DNA of 8,378 bases, taken from NCBI GenBank assembly GCA_002698045.1, contig NZUR01000016.1, forward strand, positions 3,561 through 11,938, in the 5' to 3' direction. Position numbers and translations under genes: made by a program. Source of the stretch: Thiotrichales bacterium. GTDB lineage: Bacteria; Pseudomonadota; Gammaproteobacteria; PS1; Pseudothioglobaceae. The notes under the pieces were generated by a model that was not told the DNA's origin, did not search any database, and was given only the letters and a program-made list of their open reading frames with translations. Of this stretch, positions 1 to 5,617 are shown one piece after another (position 1 is the stretch's first letter; every line of letters begins with the position of its first letter).

Positions 1-5
1 AAAAA

Positions 6-710
6 ATGAGTGAAGAAGACGATTTTGACCTAAATGAACTAGATGATAAAGAACTAGTCGAACAAATTCAAGATGACCTTTATGATGGCCTTGACGAAGA
101 GGTTACTGAAGGCACAGAAATACTGCTTTCTCGTGGCTGGGATGCGAATGACGTCTTGGGCGAAGCTTTAGTAAGTGGTATGAAAATTGTTGGTATTGAT
201 TTTAGGGATGGCATCTTATTTGTTCCTGAAGTACTCAAGTGTGCTGGTGCTATGAAAGGTGGTATGAAAATACTACGCCCTATTCTTGCTGAATCCGCAG
301 TAGATACTTCTTTAGGTAAGTTTGTAATTGGTACTGTTAAGGGAGACATCCATGATATTGGCAAAAACTTAGTTGCCATGATGTGTGAAGGTTCTGGCTT
401 TGAAATAATTAATTTAGGAATTAATAACCCTGTAGAAAACTACTTAGAAGCTATCGATGAGCATGAACCAGTCATTGTAGGTATGTCTGCTCTTCTCACA
501 ACTACGATGCCTTATATGGGCGTTGTTGTAGAAGAGATGGAAAAAAGAGGTTTGCGCAAAGATGTACATATTATGTGTGGTGGTGCACCATTGAACCAAG
601 AGTTTGCTGACTCCATTGGGGTACCTGCCTATGGCCGTGATGCAGCTCGAAGCGCAGAAATGGCTGAAGAGCATGTACGCAGTTTGGACAAAAAGCGTGG
701 GCACAGATAA
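6..710 (+). CDS. Corrinoid (B12)-binding methyl-carrier protein, MttC/MtgC-like
   Basis: This 234-residue cytoplasmic protein should carry a cobamide whose cobalt accepts a methyl group from the MttB-type enzyme and hands it to the THF methyltransferase. Residues about 15-95 form the helical cap domain typical of these carriers. The B12-binding Rossmann domain follows, with the DxHxxG motif at D114, H116, G119 (H116 being the expected lower cobalt ligand), the SxL segment at S161-L163 and the GG loop at 192-193. Its length matches the family (about 210-235). The first 35 residues hold 17 Asp/Glu and only one Lys, which is unusually acidic. The ATG at 6 starts this acidic tail, but only five bases precede it, so no ribosome site or earlier start can be judged. 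The next gene overlaps its 3' end. The family is certain; the methyl donor is not determined by this protein alone. Confidence 0.93.
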   Translation: MSEEDDFDLNELDDKELVEQIQDDLYDGLDEEVTEGTEILLSRGWDANDVLGEALVSGMKIVGIDFRDGILFVPEVLKCAGAMKGGMKILRPILAESAVDTSLGKFVIGTVKGDIHDIGKNLVAMMCEGSGFEIINLGINNPVENYLEAIDEHEPVIVGMSALLTTTMPYMGVVVEEMEKRGLRKDVHIMCGGAPLNQEFADSIGVPAYGRDAARSAEMAEEHVRSLDKKRGHR

Positions 711-1341
711 GCAAAATTCGGAACAGATTAAAAAGCGATTAGTTTTAGGTTGTGGGGCATTAGTATATGACCTTCTTAGATTAATAAAGCAAAACCCTTC
801 ATTATCAGAAAAAGTTAACCTACAATGTTTACCTGCTAGTTGGCATAATTCACCTCAATTGATAGCCCCAGGAGTTGAAGAATACTTATCTGAGAATGCA
901 CATCTTTATGAAGAAGTTTATATCGCATATGCAGACTGTGGAACTGGTGGAGCGCTTGATAGGGTGATTGAGAAATATAATACTAAGCGCATTGAGGGTG
1001 CACATTGCTATGAGTTTTTTGCGGGGACAGATGTTTTTGAACAGTTATCAGAAGAGGAATTAGGTACTTTCTACCTTACAGATTATTTAGTTAAAAATTT
1101 TCATAGAATTATGATCAAGGGTTTAGGTCTCGATAAGCATCCTGAACTTTTTGAGGTTTACTTTGAACATTATAAAAAACTGGTCTATTTGGCACAAACT
1201 GAGAATGAGCAGTGGCAAAAGGATGCTGAGCAGTACGCTAAAGATTTTGGTTTTGAGTACGAATATAGACTTGTAGGTACAGGAAATCTTGATTCTGTTT
1301 TTGATGAAATAGATATCAAGCCATTAGAGATTGAAGGATAG
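673..1341 (+). CDS. DUF1638 family protein of unknown function
   Basis: This 222-residue soluble protein belongs to DUF1638, a family often found beside corrinoid methyltransferase genes but without an established reaction. Recognisable blocks are LVLGCGAL (23-30), CLPASWHN (52-59), YADCGTGGALDR (86-97), HCYEFFAG (111-118), FYLTDYLVKNF, and the LGLDKHPELF to YLAQTE region near the C-terminus. The only four cysteines (C27, C52, C89, C112) all sit in these blocks, close to H58, H111 and E114, which suggests metal or corrinoid contact (inference). The start is uncertain: ATG at 673 overlaps the corrinoid gene by 38 bases and has GAAGAG too close upstream; GTG at 697 would overlap by 14 bases, with only a weak GGA eight bases upstream. 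A TTG at 604 is in frame but would overlap by 107 bases. The gene ends with tandem stops, TAG then TAA. The overlap implies translational coupling to the corrinoid protein. The family call is secure; function is unknown. Confidence 0.88.
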   Translation: MYAVWTKSVGTDKQNSEQIKKRLVLGCGALVYDLLRLIKQNPSLSEKVNLQCLPASWHNSPQLIAPGVEEYLSENAHLYEEVYIAYADCGTGGALDRVIEKYNTKRIEGAHCYEFFAGTDVFEQLSEEELGTFYLTDYLVKNFHRIMIKGLGLDKHPELFEVYFEHYKKLVYLAQTENEQWQKDAEQYAKDFGFEYEYRLVGTGNLDSVFDEIDIKPLEIEG

Positions 1342-1359
1342 TAAAGTACGAATATAAAT

Positions 1360-1413
1360 ATGTTAGATAAATTAATCGATAACAATCCCTGGCAAGCCAG
1401 ATTGGAGAAATAA
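1360..1413 (+). other. Possible 17-codon leader ORF coupled to the MTHFR gene
   Basis: An ATG at 1360 opens a 17-residue frame (MLDKLIDNNPWQARLEK) whose TAA stop overlaps the ATG of the next gene as TAATG. It fills most of the only sizeable gap inside the operon, 71 bases between DUF1638 and the MTHFR gene. The nearest purine-rich site (GAAGGA, 1333-1338) is about 21 bases upstream of its ATG, which is too far for good initiation. I recognise no homologue. It may be a translational coupler, a remnant, or chance. Confidence 0.22.
1383..1404 (+). promoter_or_regulatory. Inverted repeat next to the MTHFR-gene ribosome site
   Basis: CTGGC (1389-1393) and GCCAG (1396-1400) are exact inverted repeats separated by AA. 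As RNA this would fold as a 4-bp stem with a CAAG tetraloop, since a two-base loop is too tight. CAAT (1383-1386) can add four pairs with ATTG (1401-1404) across a two-base CC bulge. The last paired base is the first G of the GGAG ribosome site (1404-1407), which lies five bases before the ATG at 1413. A fold here could partly hinder initiation unless a translating ribosome opens it. The structure is modest and a regulatory role is inferred. Confidence 0.3.
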
Positions 1414-2318
1414 TGTCATTATTGAATCTCTTTTCTACGAAAGAAAAAAATAAAAAAGTGAGTGATAATCTTAAGGACTTTTTAGTTAATTTTTCAATAG
1501 AAGTTATGCCGAGTACCGCAGCTAAGATAGAAAGCTTTAAAGATATACTGCCAACCAACACTAGAATATATATCGCACACATCGAAGGCGTGCCAATTGA
1601 AGAAATGATACAAACAGCTAAACGGCTTCAGAGTGAAGGGTTTTCGGTTATGCCTCATTTCCCTGCTCGTATTATTAAAAATAAAAGCACTTTAGAAGAA
1701 TGGATAACAAAATATCAAGACGAAGCAGGCATTGATCAAGCTTTACTTTTAGCTGGAGGTGTTAATAATCCACATGGTGTTTTTGAAAATTCAATGCAGC
1801 TGGTTGAAACAGAACTTTTTAACAAGTATAGCTTTAAAAATCTTCATTTTGCGGGACACCCTGAAGGTAACAAAGATATTGATTATGATGGCTCAACTAA
1901 CAATGTTGATGAGGCATTGCTTTGGAAACAAAAATTTAATGAACGAACAGATATAGAAGTAGCATTAACTACCCAATTTTGTTTTGAAGCCGATCCAGTA
2001 ATTAAGTGGGCTGATTCAATGATTGAAAAAGGCATAAATATTCCAATACATATTGGCGTAGCTGGACCCGCAAAATTGCAAACGTTAATCAAGTTTTCAA
2101 TCGCTTGTGGTGTTGGACCTTCGTTGAAAGTTTTGCAAAAAAGAGCAAAAGATGTAAAGAAACTATTATTACCATTTGAGCCAAATGATTTTTTAGAAAC
2201 TTTAGCTCAACATAAAAAAGAAAATCCAAAGTTTAATATAACTAATATTCATTTTTTCCCTTTGGGAGGCATAAATACCTCCGCTGATTGGATCAAAAAT
2301 GCGACAACTAATAATTAA
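1413..2318 (+). CDS. Methylenetetrahydrofolate reductase (MTHFR) family protein, short divergent type
   Basis: This 301-residue protein resembles the MTHFR/MetF TIM-barrel flavoprotein family, which interconverts methyl-THF and methylene-THF. Visible blocks are SIEVMP (28-33, where E30 likely matches the catalytic Glu of MetF), MPHFPARI (80-87), LLLAGG (111-116), HFAGHPEGN (145-153), TQFCFE (187-192, Q188 matching the folate-contacting Gln) and PIHIGVAGPAKLQTLIKF (211-228). Where E. coli MetF has LRGD with Asp120, this protein has LAGG, so that Asp appears to be Gly. In a demethylation operon it should run in the oxidative direction on methyl-THF; this is inferred from context. No separate MetV-like zinc/Fe-S partner gene is visible. 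ATG at 1413 is supported by GGAG five bases upstream. The next gene begins 18 bases after the stop. Family membership is firm; direction and electron acceptor are not known. Confidence 0.88.
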   Translation: MSLLNLFSTKEKNKKVSDNLKDFLVNFSIEVMPSTAAKIESFKDILPTNTRIYIAHIEGVPIEEMIQTAKRLQSEGFSVMPHFPARIIKNKSTLEEWITKYQDEAGIDQALLLAGGVNNPHGVFENSMQLVETELFNKYSFKNLHFAGHPEGNKDIDYDGSTNNVDEALLWKQKFNERTDIEVALTTQFCFEADPVIKWADSMIEKGINIPIHIGVAGPAKLQTLIKFSIACGVGPSLKVLQKRAKDVKKLLLPFEPNDFLETLAQHKKENPKFNITNIHFFPLGGINTSADWIKNATTNN

Positions 2319-2321
2319 TTT

Positions 2322-2328
2322 AAGGGAG
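2322..2328 (+). promoter_or_regulatory. Ribosome binding site fixing a TTG start
   Basis: AAGGGAG ends eight bases before the TTG at 2337. No ATG lies nearby in frame: the next in-frame ATG is 22 codons in, just before the conserved IGERINPTG motif, so using it would remove the conserved N-terminal lead-in. The TTG start is therefore preferred. Confidence 0.75.
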
Positions 2329-2336
2329 TAAGTAAA

Positions 2337-3233
2337 TTGGCAACAACAACACTATCGTCAGCATCAAAAGAAGTAACGATTGGCTTTGGCTATCCATTTG
2401 TCATGATTGGAGAGCGCATAAACCCAACAGGAAGAAAAATTCTAGCTGCAGAAATGAAAGAAGGTGATTACTCTCGTGTAGAGGCCGATGCAATTGCCCA
2501 GGTAGCTGCAGGTGCTCAGATGCTTGATGTCAACGCAGGCATCCCTCTTACAGATGAGCCAGCAATCTTGGCTGAGGCTATTAGACGCGTTCAAGCAGTT
2601 GTAGATGTACCACTTTCTATTGACTCTTCAATCATAGAAGCTCTAGAAGCTGGTTTATCGGCTTATCAAGGTAGGGCGCTTGTGAACTCTACTACAGGGG
2701 AAACTGAAGTACTAGAGCGTGTACTTCCATTAGTAAAGAAGTATGACGCTGCAGTTGTAGCAATCTCAAATGATGAGACTGGAATCAGTGAAGATCCTAA
2801 TGAAAGGTTTAAAGTTGCTAAAAAAATTGTTGAGCATGCTGCTGATTATGGAATTAAGCCAGAGGATGTTGTAGTTGATCCTTTGGTAATGCCTATTGGA
2901 GCAATTGCACAGGCGGGTAATCAAGTGTTTGAATTAGTTCGACGCCTTCGCTCTGAATTAAAAGTAAATACTACTTGCGGAGCATCAAATGTTAGTTTTG
3001 GTTTGCCACAGCGTAGTGGGATTAACAATGCCTTCCTACCAATGCTTATCGCAGCGGGGATGACTTCTGCAATCGTCAATCCATTGCACCCTGAATTAGT
3101 TCAGGCAATTAGAGCTGGAGACGTATTGACTGGCGTTGATGATGGTTGTAGTAGTTGGATTAAGGCCTATAAAACACCTTCAGCTGAAGGCAATAATTCT
3201 AGGGATGAGAGGCGCCGAAGAAGGCGTGTATGA
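2337..3233 (+). CDS. Methyl-THF:corrinoid protein methyltransferase (pterin-binding/DHPS domain)
   Basis: This 298-residue TIM-barrel protein should transfer the methyl group between the corrinoid protein and THF, as AcsE/MeTr and the MtgA-type enzymes do; here the likely direction is corrinoid to THF. Motifs in order: IGERINPTG (24-32), MLDVNAG (62-68, D64 and N66), LSIDSS (93-98, D96), VNSTTGE (116-122, N117), AISND (142-146), VVVDPLVMPIG (178-188, D181) and GASNVSFGLP (215-224), where N218 probably corresponds to the catalytic Asn of AcsE. Translation starts at TTG 2337 behind a strong ribosome site. The C-terminus ends in six consecutive Arg residues (292-297) before a final Val, encoded by AGG, CGC, CGA, AGA, AGG, CGT. 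The mixed codons argue for selection on the residues rather than a simple DNA repeat. The GFA gene follows seven bases after the stop. Confidence 0.93.
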   Translation: MATTTLSSASKEVTIGFGYPFVMIGERINPTGRKILAAEMKEGDYSRVEADAIAQVAAGAQMLDVNAGIPLTDEPAILAEAIRRVQAVVDVPLSIDSSIIEALEAGLSAYQGRALVNSTTGETEVLERVLPLVKKYDAAVVAISNDETGISEDPNERFKVAKKIVEHAADYGIKPEDVVVDPLVMPIGAIAQAGNQVFELVRRLRSELKVNTTCGASNVSFGLPQRSGINNAFLPMLIAAGMTSAIVNPLHPELVQAIRAGDVLTGVDDGCSSWIKAYKTPSAEGNNSRDERRRRRRV

Positions 3234-3240
3234 CAAAAAA

Positions 3241-3654
3241 ATGACTGGCATTAAATATAAGGGGTCTTGCGTTTGTGGTCAAACACACTATAAAGCCTTT
3301 GATTTGGAAGATGTATCCTATTGTCACTGCGAACAGTGCCGTAAAATGACCGGCCATTATATGGCTGCGTGTCAGGTAAAAAGGGATAAAATTAAAATTC
3401 ATGGCAAAATTAAGTGGTTTTATACACATCCAGGCTCGCGACATGGTTTTTGTGATAACTGCGGTGCCCATATGTTTTGGCAAAACGACAATAAGCCAAC
3501 TATTAGTGTAACAGCAGGTAGTTTGGAGGACGCTAAAGACTTGGGTGTATGGCACCATATATTTACAGAAGAGAAGGGTTGTTATTACGAAATTAACCCC
3601 AATGAGCCTCAGAGTGAAGGTTATGGTGATAGCAACATACAAGAAGGAGTGTAG
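3241..3654 (+). CDS. GFA (glutathione-dependent formaldehyde-activating enzyme/CENP-V) family protein
   Basis: This 137-residue zinc protein has the full GFA pattern: C10 and C12, then C28, C30, C33, then C71 and C74. In Paracoccus Gfa the outer Cys set binds a structural zinc and the middle CxCxxC set binds the zinc or glutathione used when formaldehyde adds to glutathione. Family members are varied and many do not have proven formaldehyde activity. ATG 3241 is chosen because it leaves nine residues before the first CxCG, as usual in this family. The nearest purine-rich site, AAGAAGG (3218-3224), is rather far (16 bases), so GTG 3226 (AAGAAGG one base upstream) or ATG 3205 remain possible. 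The gene sits tightly between the THF methyltransferase (7 bases) and the activase (2 bases), so it is surely cotranscribed. It may scavenge formaldehyde released from methylene-THF or from oxidative demethylation; this is inference. Confidence 0.87.
   Translation: MTGIKYKGSCVCGQTHYKAFDLEDVSYCHCEQCRKMTGHYMAACQVKRDKIKIHGKIKWFYTHPGSRHGFCDNCGAHMFWQNDNKPTISVTAGSLEDAKDLGVWHHIFTEEKGCYYEINPNEPQSEGYGDSNIQEGV
3643..3649 (+). promoter_or_regulatory. Ribosome binding site fixing a TTG start of the activase
   Basis: GAAGGAG lies inside the end of the GFA gene and ends seven bases before TTG 3657, an ideal spacing. No ATG occurs at the proper distance, and starting at TTG preserves the ferredoxin domain. 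It is the second TTG start in the operon. Confidence 0.75.
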
Positions 3655-3656
3655 TT

Positions 3657-5597
3657 TTGGAAGATACTCAGCAAGTTTGTTTTACACCATCAGGTCGCCA
3701 ATACAAGGGCGAAGTTGGAGACACGTTGCTGCAAGTTGCCCAAGATGCAGGGGTTGCTATCCGCTCATTATGTGGTGGTTACGGCCAGTGCCACCAGTGT
3801 TGGATTGAGGTTTCAGAGGGTTCACATCCTAAATTTAATGTTGAATGTAAGTCTGAAAATGTAAGCGGTATCACAAGTCTTGAAAGACAATTAATTATCG
3901 ATAATCCTAGCTATAAAGGTAAGCGATTGGCTTGTCAAACCTGCATTCAAGGGGATTTAGTAATAGATGTCCCTGAAGAAAGTCAAGAACATAAAGCTTA
4001 TATTAGCAAAAAAAATGCCAAACAAGACTACTCTATCGATAGCGCTATTACTCTTTTTGATTGCACTCTTGAAGAGTCAACATTAGATGAAAATCCCTCA
4101 GCCACTGAAAACTTATTATCACAGCTTGAAAAGCAGGATATAAAAGCAACGATTGACTTTAACTTATTGAGAGGTCTTCAACCTTTAATTCATGGAAGCA
4201 AAGGGTGTTTGACAGTTGCAATTCGTGATCAAAAAGAGATAGTGGCTATTTATCCTCAAGGCAAACATCAAATAATTGGTGCTGCAATTGATATTGGTTC
4301 TACCACACTGGCTCTATATGTTTATGACCTTAAAAATGCTAAGTTGGTGTATGAATCTTCTGCAATGAATCCTCAGATTCGTTTTGGTGAAGATTTAATG
4401 AGTCGAGTTTCTTATGTAATGATGAATAAAGGTGGCGATGAAAAACTGACAACTGCTGTCCGCACTAAGATTACTGAAATGCTTCATGAGGCCTGCGAGT
4501 ATCTTGAAATTGAAAGGGATAAGTTATTAGAGGTGGTTCTAGTTGGTAATCCAATTATGCACCATATATTTTTTGGAATCTCGCCCGTCGAACTGGGTCA
4601 AGCCCCCTTCACTTTGTCGATAAGAAGATGGCTTGACGTTGACGCTAAAGATTTAGGTTTCAATCTATACCCTAAAACTAGGTTGTCTTTTTTACCACTA
4701 ATTGCTGGGCATGTTGGTGCAGATACCGCTGCTGCATATCTAAGTCAGATGGAGACAATGCACTCTCAAACTACTTTGCTTGTTGATATTGGTACTAATG
4801 CAGAAATTATGCTTGCAAAGGGAGGTAAGGTATATGCAACATCCTCTCCAACTGGACCTGCCTTTGAAGGCGCTGAGATTAGTTCAGGTGTTAGAGCGAC
4901 CTATGGAGCAATTGAAAGAGTAAGGATTAATAAAGATACCCTAGCTGTTCGTTATAAAGTTATTGGTTGTGATGCCTGGTCTGATGAGCCAGATTTTGAA
5001 CTCGTTCAAATGAAGGCAATTGGTATTTGTGGTAGCGGAATTATTGAGGCTATCGTCTCTTTTGCCGAAGCTGGTATTATTGATCAAGGCGGACTTTTTG
5101 TAGAATCAATTGCACCAGAACTGTTTTCAAAAAAAGGAAATACATCTCGTTTTTTATTGGTCGAGCAAGGTGATAAATCGATTTATGTAGAGCAAGTTGA
5201 TATACGTTCAATTCAATTAGCAAAAGCCGCACTTTCTGCAGGCGTTTCGATATTGATGGACTACCTTGAATGCACTGAGTTTGATAAAGTATTATTAGCA
5301 GGTGCTTTTGGCGCTCATTTAGATGCTAGATATGTCGCTCTTTTAGATATTATCCCAACGTCAACTGCAGAAAAAATTATATCTGTAGGTAACGCCGCTG
5401 GAATTGGCGCAAGTGCTGCTTTATTAGATATAAATAAGCGAAAAACAATCATTGATGCAGTAGATAAGGTTGTAAAAATTGAAACTGCTACTGAGCCAAA
5501 ATTCCAAGAGTATTTTGTTGATGCAATGAAGTTCAGTGTATCACCTGTTAAGCAACAACAAACTAAAAAAGTCAGACGCCGAAAAAGAGTGTCTTAA
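3657..5597 (+). CDS. Corrinoid-protein reductive activase (N-terminal 2Fe-2S ferredoxin plus ASKHA/DUF4445), RamA-like
   Basis: This 646-residue protein should return inactive Co(II) corrinoid to Co(I) with ATP hydrolysis. Residues about 5-105 form a plant-type 2Fe-2S ferredoxin domain with C39-x5-C45-x2-C48 and C93. A linker of about 100 residues leads to the ASKHA nucleotide-binding fold: DIGSTT (212-217) is the phosphate-1 loop, DIGTNAE (377-383) the phosphate-2 loop, GICGSGI lies near 460, and LLAGAFG lies near 546-552 in the C-terminal half. This is the COG3894/DUF4445 architecture. Methanosarcina RamA instead carries 4Fe-4S clusters at its C-terminus, so here electrons probably enter by the N-terminal ferredoxin domain. 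The final residues 637-644 (KKVRRRKR) form a basic tail. TTG 3657 is fixed by GAAGGAG upstream. MttB follows after 20 bases. Family and role are well supported; the electron donor is unknown. Confidence 0.93.
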   Translation: MEDTQQVCFTPSGRQYKGEVGDTLLQVAQDAGVAIRSLCGGYGQCHQCWIEVSEGSHPKFNVECKSENVSGITSLERQLIIDNPSYKGKRLACQTCIQGDLVIDVPEESQEHKAYISKKNAKQDYSIDSAITLFDCTLEESTLDENPSATENLLSQLEKQDIKATIDFNLLRGLQPLIHGSKGCLTVAIRDQKEIVAIYPQGKHQIIGAAIDIGSTTLALYVYDLKNAKLVYESSAMNPQIRFGEDLMSRVSYVMMNKGGDEKLTTAVRTKITEMLHEACEYLEIERDKLLEVVLVGNPIMHHIFFGISPVELGQAPFTLSIRRWLDVDAKDLGFNLYPKTRLSFLPLIAGHVGADTAAAYLSQMETMHSQTTLLVDIGTNAEIMLAKGGKVYATSSPTGPAFEGAEISSGVRATYGAIERVRINKDTLAVRYKVIGCDAWSDEPDFELVQMKAIGICGSGIIEAIVSFAEAGIIDQGGLFVESIAPELFSKKGNTSRFLLVEQGDKSIYVEQVDIRSIQLAKAALSAGVSILMDYLECTEFDKVLLAGAFGAHLDARYVALLDIIPTSTAEKIISVGNAAGIGASAALLDINKRKTIIDAVDKVVKIETATEPKFQEYFVDAMKFSVSPVKQQQTKKVRRRKRVS

Positions 5598-5604
5598 GTT
5601 TATT

Positions 5605-5611
5605 AAGGAGG
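5605..5611 (+). promoter_or_regulatory. Strong Shine-Dalgarno of the MttB homologue
   Basis: AAGGAGG is an exact Shine-Dalgarno match that ends six bases before ATG 5618. It is the strongest site in the window and suits the enzyme likely to be needed in the largest amount. It also confirms that the Arg-rich N-terminus is translated. Confidence 0.8.
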
Positions 5612-5617
5612 AGTTTA

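Noticed and set aside
604..672. In-frame TTG at 604 as the start of the DUF1638 gene
   Set aside because: It would overlap the corrinoid gene by 107 bases, has no ribosome site, and the added residues do not look like the family; ATG 673 or GTG 697 is more likely.
1759..1956. Alternative-frame + strand ORF inside the MTHFR gene, and a similar one at 3545-3808
   Set aside because: Both are out of frame with clearly conserved proteins and their translations show no plausible protein features.
3136..3240. Earlier in-frame ATG at 3136 for the GFA protein
   Set aside because: It lies deep within the methyltransferase gene and would add 35 residues (starting MMMVVVVGL) that do not fit the family.
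3199..3642. Antisense 147-codon frame opposite the GFA gene, and other antisense frames at 80-379, 444-704, 1883-2092, 6308-6580 and 7790-8014
   Set aside because: They lie opposite strongly conserved coding sequence, show no recognisable domains and are best explained as shadows of the real genes.
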